Assembly (NCBI GenBank): GCA_050084515.1
Contig: CM114275.1
Span: 19,840,001-19,904,000 of the forward strand
Direction of reading: 5' to 3'
Source of the DNA: Blasia pusilla
Lineage: Eukaryota > Marchantiophyta > Marchantiopsida > Blasiales
Length of the DNA stretch: 64,000 bases
This document shows positions 10,732 through 21,143 of the stretch, piece after piece. The number at the start of each line of letters is the position of its first letter. The first letter of the stretch is position 1. Position numbers and translations under genes: made by a program. The notes beneath the pieces were generated by a model. It did no database searches and was not told the DNA's origin. It saw only the letters and a program-made list of their open reading frames with translations.

Positions 10732-10866
10732 CGTATGTTGTGTGGTTCTGCCCGTGGTGCGGCCACGATGCTAGTCTATGATGGTTGTTTGAGAGGTTGG
10801 CATATGGCATGTCTGACGCCACCTCTCACTAGGGTTCCTTGAGGACAATGGATGTGTCTCGGATGT
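10732..10866 (+). pseudogene. PHD-type zinc finger at the C end of the element 1 polyprotein
   Basis: The frame that follows NCAPCHLP of the integrase tail reads RMLCGSARGAATMLVYDGC, then RGWHMACLTPPLTRVP, a TGA, and GQWMCLGC. The spacing and the residues MLV-D-C, GWHMAC and P-GQW-C match a C4-H-C3 PHD finger, a module that often reads histone H3 tails. Of the eight zinc ligands, six are present; one Cys is now Arg and another is Tyr, and a stop divides the domain. The finger is in frame with the integrase tail, so it was part of the pol polyprotein. Binding specificity cannot be read from the sequence. Confidence 0.8.
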
Positions 10867-11057
10867 ACATAGAGGAGATACTAGGGAGGTTTCAATCCCG
10901 AATTTTTCTCTGACATGGATGATAGGAAGGAGACTAACAATGGAGCCACATGAGCACCCGGCCTTTTTGCTCTTAGCGTCCGAGAGATGTATGTCATGGT
11001 AGGTAAGGATAGATGGCTATCTGGAGTTAGAGGGACCTAACCACAAGCTAGTGGGGC
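10867..11057 (+). other. 3' untranslated part of element 1
   Basis: Short non-coding stretch between the PHD finger and the LTR-like sequence. The phrase agttagagggac(c/g)taac near 11020 recurs near 35283, next to the minus-strand LTR copy at 35.4-36.0 kb, which suggests both stem from related elements. Confidence 0.4.
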
Positions 11058-11185
11058 AATTGGAGATATTTTGGTACTTCTTGTCTCGTTGTTTGGATGC
11101 CATGAGTTAGCATGGGATCGTGCGTGTTTGTGTGTGGGTTCGGTGACAGCGATGTATGTTGTGTAGCGATGTGTATGCGCATGAT
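11058..11185 (+). repeat. Extra copy of the LTR end segment before the 3' LTR
   Basis: This stretch, beginning ttggagatattttggtac and ending in gtgtatgcgcatgata, is about 128 bp long and nearly identical to 11704-11831, the last part of the 3' LTR. The order is therefore end-segment, LTR, end-segment. It may be the remnant of a second LTR in tandem or a local duplication. The minus-strand LTR at 35.4-36.0 kb has the end segment only once, after the main part. Confidence 0.75.
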
Positions 11186-11187
11186 AG

Positions 11188-11831
11188 CTGTCACGCCCTT
11201 TAGGATGGATCTATAAGATCTAGTAGAGCGTCTTCAAGAGTAGTGGAGGACAGGCCTAGGAGGTTAAGGATGACTTGTTGAGGCCCCGAGAAACTTGAGA
11301 GAGCAGGTTTTCCCTTCGTTTTGGCTCATTTGGAGCCATATTTAGGAACTTAGTATTTTAGGTAAGTACCATTTTGAGTAAATGATCGACTTTATATTTT
11401 TGGCAAGTGGCCCTTGACCTCCTACATCAGGTCAAGAGCCAAGGAGATGACTTGGGAGAATAGGTTACCATGGAGAGCGCTTGGGAGAGGGGAGGGGTAT
11501 ATATCCCAAGGAGAGAGAGCTTGAGAGCTCATTCTCTCTTTGTTGAACCTCTCGGCATGAGGAGGCGGAGCTATGGTCCCTTGCCTTGTGAGTGTAATCC
11601 AAACCTCTCATTAGGAGAGTGGGTTTGGTTTTACATGAGAGAGAGTGCACACCTTTGAGAGCTATGGTGTGAGATTGTGTAGAGAGAGATTGGATCTTAC
11701 TTTATTGGAGATATTTTGGTACTTCTTGTCTCGTTGTTTGGATGCCATGAGTTAGCATGGGATCGTGCGTGTTTGTGTGTGTGTTCGGTGACAGCGATGT
11801 ATGTTATGTAGCGATGTGTATGGGCACGACA
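11188..11831 (+). repeat. 3' LTR of element 1
   Basis: Begins TGTCACGCCC and matches the 5' LTR up to about 11703, including the TATA-like gtatatatcc near 11496. The extra 128 bp ending gggcacgaca belong to the LTR if the third copy at 35.4-36.0 kb is used as guide. The ends TGTC and GACA are inverted, as usual for LTRs. The following gaag equals the four bases before 1620. Confidence 0.8.
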
Positions 11832-11853
11832 GAAGAGTGGGAAGGGGGTCATT

Positions 11854-12027
11854 AAATCTGGCAGAATCCAACGGGTTGCATTGATCTCGTGAAAAGGCAT
11901 ATGGCGTACATCCTCCTCGGATAAGTGTAACTCGTCGGACTCTGTCGGGTTCTATTTAGACAAGGGTTGGGCTAGGAGAATGTTATGAACTTTGTCTGAG
12001 GGCAACTTGTCAGAATCCGATGGTTTA
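11854..12027. repeat. 25-bp palindromic motif, cluster 2
   Basis: Copies at about 11854-11878, 11928-11952 and 12003-12027, more diverged than in cluster 1 (for example gtcagaatccgatgg in the core). They begin only 23 bp after the end of element 1, which supports the view that element 1 inserted into a motif-bearing host segment. Confidence 0.75.
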
Positions 12028-12424
12028 CACGCGGAGAACGCGTTGTAGCGGTGTCCTGTTGTTATCGCTCCAATGGAAAATGGTCATTGTCGCCCCAACG
12101 GTCTTCCATTGCCATTGCCCAAACGGTCGAGTTCCAACGGCTCCAAAACTACATAAGGACCAGCTTCAACGCCTTTTATTGTTTAATTTTCCATGATTAA
12201 GAGAGAGTTGTTCTGCCCTCGATGACTTACTTGGTTGGTAGTGAACCAGCCCGACGTTCCCCCCTATCATTTTGGCGATTGATGCGCACTCCCTTCAACT
12301 CGATCGCAAAACGGTTGTGACCCTTCAAGTGGAAGGTGACAACGGTTTGGATGGAAATCCTTTTAAGTCCGACGGTCAGGCTGAGATTGAGTCTTCTCGC
12401 CCATAGTTCAATCAATTGCATCAA

Positions 12425-12936
12425 ATGTCTACGACATCAACAATGCCTCGAAAAAGCCCCAAGCGAGCAAGGGTGGGAGCTTCATCCCCAACTCATCTGG
12501 CACTCCTACACCAACTTGTCCTAGCCGAGGCTTGGCTGCAGACATACAACAAGATAAAATTGCGAAGCGGGAGAGAAAAGCAAACATGCACAAGCAAGAG
12601 CTGGAGAGGAAACTTGCTCTCGAGAAGCTTGCAAAGCAGCAACTCAATTTGGTTGGAGAGGCAAACAAGGCAGAGAAGAAGAGAATTATAGACAAGCTCT
12701 AATAGCATAAGCAAAAAGATGACCTCTTCAAGAAAAAAAAATTGGCTAGAGCGCGGAAGGAAACACTTGTGGCGACGGAACTGGAAAGCCAAGCACATCC
12801 CACGGACAATGTGGAAATGGAGGAGGCCTCCTCGAGGAAATCCAACACTCACATGGATGATATTAACGCCGACAATATTTCAGACAATGAGCAAGAGAAG
12901 AGGACCGCAAGTGTTGAGATGGTGGATATCTCATGA
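12425..12936 (+). pseudogene. Decayed gene for a lysine/glutamate-rich coiled-coil protein
   Basis: I do not recognise the family. An ATG at 12425 opens MSTTSTMPRKSPKRARVG, a basic, nuclear-signal-like start. After a frame change near 12480 the sequence runs DKIAKRERKANMHKQELERK and on through LALEKLAKQQLNLVGEANKAE, a heptad-like charged helix. Two consecutive stops (TAA TAG, about 12701-12706) follow. The same frame then continues as HKQKDDLFKKKKLARARKET and an acidic tail with NISDNEQEK to a stop at 12936. The composition suggests a coiled coil with a basic segment. The frame lies between clusters 2 and 3 of the 25-bp motif, so gene and motif may belong to one larger unit. No function is claimed. 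Confidence 0.45.
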
Positions 12937-13182
12937 TCGAGTTGTGGAGGAGACACAACATCATCCTTAAACCCTCTAGAAGAAATTGACCTCTTCATCA
13001 TGGATGAGTATTCCATGAAGTTTCCTGCTGTTGCTCCAAAGCAACTTGGCGGCAGTAACAACTCAATCTTCGAGATCTTGCAAAAAATCCCCATGCAATT
13101 AGATTCATGCAACTTGTCAGACTTGGACAGACTGCAACTCTCATAGAGAATTAGAATGATTTGCATTAACTGAAGCCAGGAG

Positions 13183-13530
13183 CAATCCTTCGAACTTGAT
13201 GGGTTGCAAAATGGTCGGAGATAATGCAAATCACTCAAATTCTCTATTTGAAATTCAACCCATCGGACTCTGACGCGTTGCACAAAGCCAATCTGATGGG
13301 AAATGTTTCCTAGGACGTGCAATCCGTCCCACTTTGATTGGTTGCATCATCACCAAGCAAGTAGCACCATTCTCATGGCAAAGCAACCCGCTGGACTCCG
13401 ACGGGTTTGTGCTTTCCCCAAGGTTCATCTACCAAACGTACTATCTCAAGGAGAGAGGTGCAACTTGTTGGAGTCCGACGGGTTGTAGGCACAGGGTTCT
13501 TCTTTTAAATATGAGCAACTCGTCGGAAGC
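13183..13530. repeat. 25-bp palindromic motif, cluster 3 (five copies and a half copy)
   Basis: Copies start at 13183, 13256, 13320, 13384 and 13461; a half copy (caactcgtcgga) starts at 13516. Start-to-start distances are 73, 64, 64, 77 and 55 bp. The copies at 13384 and 13461 are the closest to a perfect inverted repeat. The spacers do not resemble each other. Confidence 0.85.
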
Positions 13531-13702
13531 AACACACCGAATCTTCGAGAGTGTAAGCAATGATCGACAATTGTTTCTAGGCATTAAAAAAGGGACCATT
13601 GTAGAAAAGTATTGGTTATTGACAATGTTGAAATACATGCACATTGTAAAGCAAATGGCCGTGGTGGATGGCCCGAAAGGACCAAGGATTCCTCTTTATT
13701 AA

Positions 13703-14600
13703 CTTCGAACGATGGAAACACCAATTTTGAAAAATGTGATGAATTAAAATATTTACGGGTTTCCTAAACCCTACATTATTTCTCTTTTCCTTGAATTCGT
13801 GCTTCTAGGTAAAATGAGGATTTAAGTCCGTGTAATTTGAATCACAATCTTTCCACCAAGGATCAACATATAAAGATAAAATATTCTTGAAATTCGGGCG
13901 TGCTATGACTTATAATTAAAGTTTAGTCATAAAAATCATATATTTATTCTTCTAGAAGAAATATATGGCTTAAATGACTGTCCGGAAGAATAACTTGAAC
14001 TAGGAATAAAAGGGTTTAGTGATTGATTTTAGGGTTGTGCCACTTATGTAGTCATTTTTCTATAACCCAAGTAGTTAGTAACATCCCTTAGTCTTAAGCA
14101 AGTCATATCTTCGCACTTGTCTAATATTTGTGAGTCATGAACAATGACTAATTTTTTAAAGAATTTCATCGTGTAATCATTTAATGTTTCTCATTTATCT
14201 TGGGATATAATTTGTTTTAGGCATTCGTTTGTGGTGAAGCATTCAAGCATTATTTCACTAAGATCTTAATACTTTTCAACATACACCCTCCAAATATGGC
14301 TATATCAAGATTTGGAAGAATGTCCATATGGAATTTAATACCACTTAAAATTTTGATGTATTTTTATAATTTTTCTAAATTTTCTAATTTTCAAACAAAA
14401 TATTTATGTCCCCTTCAAAATACTATTCCATTTGTTGGGAAAACGTCAATATTTCTCGTTAAAATTTCACCTTCATCTTAAAGTATACATATGAGAATAT
14501 TTGTATGAGTTAGTGTCTTTAAGCTAGCTTGAGTGATGGGCCAATAAATGAGGAAGACCAATAACGGTAATCATCATTATCTTTGAGTGGATATATCACG
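13703..14600. other. AT-rich stretch without genes
   Basis: AT-rich sequence with no frame longer than about 60 codons and no recognised repeat. I see nothing to annotate. Confidence 0.5.
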
Positions 14601-14609
14601 AGCATTTTT

Positions 14610-15350
14610 CTTTGTATTTCCTCATCTTGAATCATCATTGGTTCCCACCATTGGATTGAGTTGAAACTTGGAAGAGTGGATTTTGGTAAGATTTTTTACC
14701 ACTTCACCATATCAAATCCTCCACTTTGTCTTCTATGGTGAAATCATAATTAGGAGATCATATTTAGGGTTTCCATTTTTTATTCCCTCCTTGAATGATC
14801 ATTTCAATATTTTCCTTCTGGCCTTGGATCCTATTACTAGATTGCATATTGTGATCAAATGTCATGATTGATGAACTCTTGGTTAGAGAGAAAGGTCAAA
14901 AAAGAAGAGAAAATACAAAAAGGAAGAGGAGAACTTTAAGTGGAAATATTTTAAATGTTTTTAGCATTTTCATATTCATCTTGAAACAACATTTGTTCCC
15001 ACCATTGCATTGAACTAAAAGTTAGAGAACTTGATGTTGGGAAGACCTTCTCTCACTTGAAAGGTTCAGATCTTCTATTTTCTCTTCCATGGAGAAACAA
15101 GAATTGGAAAACCAAATTTAAAATTTCTAATTTTTAATTCCCTTTTGGGATGGTCATTTTGAGATTATATTTTTTATTCTGGTTTTTAAGACCCAAGTAC
15201 ATATTGTGACAAAATTTCATGATTTATGAATTCCTTTTTTGGAGAGAAGGATCCAAAAAGAAGGAAGCAATGGGGAACTTTAAGGGGAAATGTTTCAAGT
15301 GTCGTTTGTATTTTCATTCTCATCTTGTGAAATCATTACTGTGAGTTTTT
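14610..15350. repeat. Degenerate tandem repeat, period about 350 bp
   Basis: The phrase ttcatcttga followed by ttgttcccaccattg (or a close variant) recurs at about 14622 and 14974, with a third partial unit near 15312. Each unit also has a catgatt block and a purine-rich aaaaaagaag block in the same order. The 30.0-30.8 kb repeat appears to be the same family in the opposite orientation. The origin is unknown. Confidence 0.55.
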
Positions 15351-15659
15351 AAATTTTAGAATCAAGAAATGTTCATCCATCAACACACCCACAATTAAAT
15401 CCATTTTTCTTATTTATACAAGATGGCTTTTAAAAAAATTCCAATGGTCAACTTTTGTTACCATTAGATTATTTTTAGTCTTAATATGATCCAATAAATT
15501 ATTATATTTGATTATATGAATTATTTAATTATTTAAATATTTTATCTAATATTTTAAAATCACTTATTTATTATTTTATGTACGAATTTTTAACTCCTTA
15601 AAGTCTTAAAAATAATATACCATAAATACATGAATTAGTTTTAAAATAAAATAATCTAG

Positions 15660-15700
15660 ATATGATTTTAAAAATAAAAAAAAAAAAAAAAAAAAAAAAT
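15660..15700. repeat. Poly-A tract
   Basis: A run of about 30 adenines at 15669-15699, in very AT-rich surroundings. No LINE or SINE body is visible upstream, so I treat it as a simple repeat. Confidence 0.8.
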
Positions 15701-15854
15701 GATATCTTTATATGTACTTACATTTGATATGTATGTTCATACACTAATGTGTGGAATAGTGGTAAATGATTCCACTATGGGCCTAGTGGTGTAGGTTCGA
15801 ATCTTGCCCTAGATATATTTTGGCAAACCAAGATAATGAATACAAGGTGAGGCG

Positions 15855-16165
15855 CATAGACGGATGGATGGAGATTGAGTTCATAAATAGATGGGGGATG
15901 AAATTCATGGATGGACATGATTAATGGATGGCGCAAGGTTGATGGATGGAGTTTGGAGGGAGAAGAATAGATGAGGGGTTGATAGATGGGATCAATGGAT
16001 GGAGTGTGGATGGAAAAGGAGTAAATTGACGGATGGAGAATGGGACGCATGGATGGAGTAAAATTGGATTAAGAATGGAAAAATAGAATTGATGGATGGA
16101 TGGAAGATGGAAGTAACGGATGGAGGATACGACACATGGATAGAAGTAACGAATGGATGATGCGG
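15855..16165. repeat. GGATGGA minisatellite, left part
   Basis: Degenerate array of ggatgga-like units mixed with longer units such as gacggatggagaatgggacgc. The same longer units recur at 17450-17700, so the array was continuous before R1 was inserted. Confidence 0.8.
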
Positions 16166-17448
16166 TGCCGTATTGTAAAATCAGCCAGTGTGTAAACTTC
16201 TTCCTCTTTAAGTGTTAGATAGAGTTTTATTAGTATTAAGTAAATTAGCTTAGGAAAAAGAAATTCTCATGTTTAAACCTCTTTATGGTGCCTCTTTTAT
16301 GCGGGCCCAATTTTAGGAAAAGAGGTAATAAATAAAATATGACTTTATAAAATAAAGTAGTGAGGTAGGTGCTTTAATGAAAAGCAAAAGTAGGCTTGGT
16401 TGGTGGCTAGGTTAGTCGGGGTAATTGGGAAAATATCAAGTGGATAAACGAAGATATTTTGGAAGAGATAAGAGGAAATCTGCTTGTGTCAAAATGTGAT
16501 TGGCTAAGCCATGAGAGGAAACCATGTGGCACAAGATAAGATTAGCTCTATTTCGTACTCTTGTGGATCACTTGTGAATATATAAAGAGGAGGGATCTTC
16601 AAGGGTTCATCACCTTCTATTCCACATCTTGAGTCTTTCGTGTGACTCTTGAGTGTATGGCTTTGGGATTGCTTGCTCTTCCAATGAGAGTGGATCATCC
16701 CTCTTGGGAGAGTAACTTGACCATGGTCTATTATTCGAGAGGTTTCTAGAGTGTGGTATGTGTGTGGAGATGAGATGTTTGTCACCCTAGAAGAGTTTAG
16801 TCATACTAAAATAGTGAATGTTTTGGCTTGTTACTTTTCCAATGAGAGTGGATTACCCCTCTTGGGAGAATAACTCCCCCAAAACCCATTGTTGAGGAGA
16901 GTAGAGAATGTCTGTCAAACATGGATAGGGGTGGAACACGAGTTATGCCCGAATTTCCTTTCCTCAATCCATACCATGTCAAGATACTCTTTGTAGATAG
17001 GCACTAGTTCACTCGCTATTTAGTTTATCACTTTGGGAAGGCGTTCATGAACTAGGTCATTCAATCTCCAACTTCGGTGATCCTTCCTATCGTCAGATAT
17101 GGAAGGACATGGGATTATATTTTGTATGTCCTTATATAGCGATCCATGAACGTCAATAGGCATGCTCAAGTAGGATTTAACACTTGTTGTGCTATCTTCC
17201 TCGTGTACAAGCGTAAAGTAGTTTATAGGGATTTTATAGTTAGGAATTTCAAGGTCCGATGCTGCGGAGAAGTGATCGCCTCGGCACTTCCATTTGTGAT
17301 ACCTATCGTGAGAGACTAGAGAGTATACATAATAATCTTGTATTGAAAAAGGAGAACTTCTTAGAGAGTTCACCTTGCATCGACCACGTCTGCCGCAACT
17401 AGAAGGCCTGCCCTTACTCGAAGAAAGGCTCTTGACACGACAACGGCA
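16166..17448 (+). mobile_element. LTR-like repeat R1, copy 1 (1.28 kb, probable solo LTR)
   Basis: Bounded by TGCCGT and ACGGCA, which are inverted, and inserted in the GGATGG minisatellite. A TATA-like gaatatataaagagg at about 16575 is followed by sequence typical of a transcribed LTR part. Two internal 50-bp units (ccaatgagagtggat...cctcttgggagaataact) lie at about 16680 and 16840. A second copy, reverse-complemented, is at 33618-34857. No protein domain is visible. A 143-codon antisense frame (17020-17451) is shared with copy 2 but looks incidental. I infer a solo LTR from the ends, the TATA box and the lack of coding sequence. Confidence 0.65.
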
Positions 17449-17720
17449 CATGGACGGAAATAATGGATGAACGGATGGAGAATGAGACGCATGGATGGAA
17501 TAAAAATGGATTAAGAATGGAAAAATACAATTGATGGACGGATGGAAGATGGAAGGAATCCGGATAGAGGGTGCGACACATGGATGGAAGTAACGGATGG
17601 AGGGTACAACATATGGATAGAAGTAACGGATGGAGGGTACGGGACATAGATAGAAGTAACGGATGGATAGTGCGGCACATGGACGAGAATAAAGGATGGA
17701 GGAATGGATAGACGAATGTG
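17449..17720. repeat. GGATGGA minisatellite, right part
   Basis: Continuation of the array left of R1, with units such as gatggaagtaacggatggagg repeated at about 17580, 17615 and 17655. It ends near 17720, where the LTR of the neighbouring copia element begins. Confidence 0.8.
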
Positions 17721-17739
17721 TAGAAAATTGCTAAAGAAG

Positions 17740-18035
17740 CATAATTGGTGGAAAACATCTCACACTGACACACCACCATGGAGAACAAAATTTTGCATTG
17801 AAAGAATGAGTGGAGGCTGGTCCCCTTCTCAATTATATAGGGTATGTACAAGCAACCCTAACCCTAATCTTAACCATAGTCTCAAGTTAGACTAATTGTG
17901 ATTAACTGACACTAGTTAAGATAATTGCGCTTAACGGACTAACCAAGATTAAACTTCCCTACTTTGTGTGAGTACCAAATGTAGATGTTCGCGTGTCTCA
18001 TAAGCTTCACTTTAACTCAATCTTCAATACTCCCC
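17740..18035 (-). repeat. LTR of a minus-strand copia element
   Basis: On the minus strand this follows the polypurine-like tract tttgagggggagtattg (about 18023-18040), the usual signal before a copia 3' LTR. It contains an LTR-like TATA (ccctatataattgag, about 17840). The part 17800-17990 has a reverse-orientation relative at 34858-35080, next to another copia relic. Confidence 0.65.
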
Positions 18036-18141
18036 CTCAAACTCATATCGATATCTCTAACGCCTAAATTGTTTTTAAATATCTCAAACTTATCTCTAGA
18101 CAATGCTTTTGTAAAGATGTCAGTAATTTGCTGATCTACAC

Positions 18142-18667
18142 CTATATACACAAGATCAATTTCTCCTCCAAGCACTTTCTCTCTAATAAATGATAGTGCA
18201 ACTTAACATATTTTGTACGAGCATGAAACACAAGATTATTAGCAAGCTTGATGCTACTAATATTGTCTGGATATATTACACTAGGTCCTAAGTTACTAAC
18301 ACCAATCTCAACAAGTAATCGATGAAGCCATACCGCCTCATATGCTGCATTGGTATTCAGCCTCTCTTGAAGATAGAGCAACTATAGGTTGCTTCTTTAA
18401 AGCCCAACTTATAGTTGGGCTTTCCAAAGCAAATGAATAATCAGATGTGGAGTGTTGTTGGTCACACATGCTTCCTGCCCAACCAGCATCTGTGAATCCC
18501 TGTAATTGTAAACTCGGAGAAGGTTCAAATTGAAGCCCGAATTGAACAGAGAATTTCACATATTGCATAATCCTCCTTACAACATTAAGGTGAGGTTTTC
18601 GAGGTGCTTGCATAAATTGTTTCACTAGGCTAACTACATAGCTCAAATCTGGCCTCGTTATAGTCAT
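18142..18667 (-). pseudogene. Ty1/copia RNase H fragment, minus strand
   Basis: End of a copia pol. The minus strand reads TRPDLSYVVSLVKQFMQAP, then GFTDAGWAGSMCDQQHSTSDY with SREAEYQ. After a frame change it continues AYEAVWLHRLLVEIGVSN, YPDNISSIKLANN and HARTKYVKLHYHLLERK. These are the RNase H signatures of copia, with the DAGWAG, EAEY and D-N blocks. The rest of gag-pol upstream (toward higher coordinates) is missing. The segment is followed directly by a polypurine tract and LTR. Dead copy. Confidence 0.85.
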
Positions 18668-18689
18668 ATTAGATCAAACTTGCAACCAT

Positions 18690-19510
18690 GCGTCCATACG
18701 TATTAGAATCCTTCATCCCTCGGGGGGGACACTATATGTATACCTCCTATATCCCCTATGACGTTTTGGGATCGGAAACCCCTAACTTATAAGTGAATTT
18801 TTTATTTCCTCTCCCTTACTTACTTTAAAATCGCAATTTTTTAAAAATTATGACCCCTATATTTTGTTAAGTAAATTTGTGTCCTTGATTTGTTTAGGGG
18901 CTTGAAAGTAAAGATAAGTACCCCTTCGCACGGCGGTCTTGTATTGTTGCACTTGATAATAGGCTATCAAAAGCTTTCAGCAATACCCAAGCCACTGCCA
19001 AACATAGTAATGATATGTAAGTGGAATTATCTGTATTTTTCCATTGAATCAATATTTAGTGCAACTTCCACTTTCCCCATTACTTTGACAGGTATGACAG
19101 AGAGGAATTGAACCTCTGTATGGGCAGGATGCTCATATGGCCACGCCCTCATCCCCCTAATCTATCCCCTCCCAAAACTAGCCTATCATAAACTCAGAAA
19201 ATGACTTCCCACTATAACATGCACATCACTTTGCAAAAGACGACACGCTGCGGATGTAATCATTGATCACTCGTAAATCACTGTTATCCAATTCATATAT
19301 CTTGGATGTAAGACTTGGCTTCATGGAAAAGCTCACATTTCAAATTACCATTTCAATGTTAATATATTGGCCATCACATGCATCATATGTGTACAAAGTG
19401 TTGCTCTTACCTGTGCGCCGATACCAATTGCACAATATCTGACAAACACTGCCTATCTGTCCATCTTTTGGGACAGGTCAGTCCAAAAGATCAATAGGAG
19501 ATCTACATCT
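18690..19510. other. Non-coding stretch
   Basis: No gene recognised. On the minus strand near 19100 there is a T-arm-like hairpin (gaggttcaattcctc), but no complete tRNA cloverleaf could be drawn by eye. Confidence 0.5.
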
Positions 19511-19520
19511 ACCCCATTGA

Positions 19521-21142
19521 CTACTGTATTTTTTTTTGATGAATAAAATGCGACCTAACCAAAAATCTTTTGTAGGGACTATTATAGTTCTCATCTAAGT
19601 CTTTTTGTCTTCTCTTCTTTGACTTACTTGATCTAGTAGAAGGTTCAACTTGTGTAGTAGACTCAAACAAAACAGCTACATCACTTCCAATGTCAACATA
19701 AGAAGTTGGGCAATCTCGATTACTTGGTTCTTTTACCTTACCTGTAGTGTAATATGTTTTCTGTGACATCCGTGTTAGCCTATCTTTAAAAATAAAAGGA
19801 TTGCAGGCCCAATCACTCACCAAAGTGAACTTGTAGTATATTCTGCCCTCAAATGTCACAGTAGGCATAACTTGACAAGGAATTCCATCTGTGCACTCAT
19901 GCAGAATTGAACTGAAAACATGCCTTACCTCATATCCAAATATTTCTGTTTCTATGAATGGATTTTTATCTACATCCTGAGCCAAGTCCTCACCAATCAC
20001 TCTAGACTCAACAAAGGTTGGTGCATCACTTTCCCAAGCATCAAGACTATTGAAATCCCTCAGCATTGGATCATCAATTTCTGTTTCATCAACACTAGAC
20101 TCCTCGGGTGGGCAGGGGCCTACTGTTGGTCTATGTTCAACGAAATCCTCAGAGTCATCACATGCAATTGCCTCATTTATAGAAGCAGAATCAGGCCACG
20201 TCTATGCCTCCACATCTTGTGGATGCAACCACCATTGCCTCTGACCTGTAGGTAAAGAAGACCTAGGAGACATACTTAACCAGCTCAATATTGATTTTGC
20301 TTCATCCAAACCCTCTTAAAGGGCATGAACTACTAGCTCATTAGTCTGAATTAATGAATAGTCAAACAAGTTAGGAGCATCTTCTCCTATACCTAACGGA
20401 TGGAGAGTTCCCCACATATGGTCTTGCTTTGGGTGAGACAGGCCAATCTTTAATCCTTCTGGTCCAAATTCCAAGCCAGCCAATCTATTCAATCCAAATG
20501 CACTATCCAATAAAGACCCAAAATCATAGTGCCGTTCATGGCCACTCATTCCACCTACCTTGCTGAAGAAGATCTCACAACAATCAGATCCTAGGAGGTG
20601 AAATGGAACTTGCAAGTATGGATACTTGTCACGGAAAGCACACATTAGTAATACAATAAAATAGCAAGACATGTTGATATCATGGAAAGCTTGCACTGAT
20701 ATCATGTTCTTCTCTGTCACGGATCCTACACTCCCTGTCACAGAATGATCACCATATCTCAGCCAAAGTCTCCAGAGTCGAAAGAACCACGACACTTTAG
20801 ATGCCAAAACTACACGACTCCTAAAGTCATACTTACGTGAGAAGAAAAAATCAATGTAATTACCACAAACCTCCAAGTATATTTGGGTCTTGAGGCTTCT
20901 ATCATGGCGAACATCCATTCTCTCAAACATTTCCTGCAAACAAGCTTGCACTCTCTTTGAAGAAATTCGTTGAGGCCTAGCACAATTCTGTCTGTCAGTC
21001 CTATTCAAATCATCCCACTTCAAGCCATGCTCATGAATTTTATAGTGGTTATAGAAATTTGTCACATATGACAAAGATGCGTGTTGATCTCCAAGGACAC
21101 AAGTAGTTGAGCATCTATCCAATGGATTAATTGCTTTTTTCC
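19521..21142 (-). pseudogene. C-terminal part of a transposase-like gene, minus strand
   Basis: The frame begins at about 21142 with GKKAINPLDRC and continues DEHGLKWDD(L)NRTDRQNCA, FRLWRLWLRYG, SCYFIVLLMCAFRDKYPYL and LLGSDCCEIFFSKVGGM. The last could be the final acidic block of a DDE-type transposase (inference). In-frame stops occur at about 20317 (TAA) and 20203 (TAG). The frame reads through both into PTGQRQWWLHPQDVEA and an acidic tail, ending at 19521 after a basic SKKRRQKD segment. The paralogue at 51345-51647 matches the N-terminal part of this piece (HRYTE..., DEHGLTIDDVNRRDRQNWAS). The missing upstream part of the gene is on the opposite strand at 21144-22301. I know related unnamed proteins as a dispersed family, but no established function. 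Confidence 0.65.
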
Positions 21143-21143
21143 C

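Larger units (their letters stand above)
1620..11831 (+). mobile_element. Ty3/gypsy retrotransposon with DNA methyltransferase and PHD finger (element 1)
   Basis: Gypsy-type element with, in order, 5' LTR, long leader, gag, aspartic protease, C5 DNA methyltransferase, reverse transcriptase, RNase H, integrase, PHD finger and 3' LTR. The LTR sequence repeats at 1620-2129 and 11188-11703. The 3' LTR seems to continue to 11831, where it ends in gcacgaca. The 4-bp sequence gaag precedes position 1620 and follows 11831, which fits a target-site duplication. The domains lie in several frames with many internal stops, so the copy is dead. It sits inside the host segment that carries the 25-bp palindromes. 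Two related copies occur at 52.4-58.6 kb and from 58.6 kb to the window end. Confidence 0.9.

Noticed and set aside
13183-13530. CRISPR-like array (short repeats with unrelated spacers)
   Set aside because: The repeats are diverged and the spacers irregular (about 40-77 bp start to start). There are no cas genes, and the context is clearly a eukaryotic nuclear genome.
19080-19165. Possible tRNA on the minus strand (T-arm-like gaggttcaattcctc)
   Set aside because: I could not build acceptor, D and anticodon stems around it by eye, so there is no support for a complete tRNA gene.
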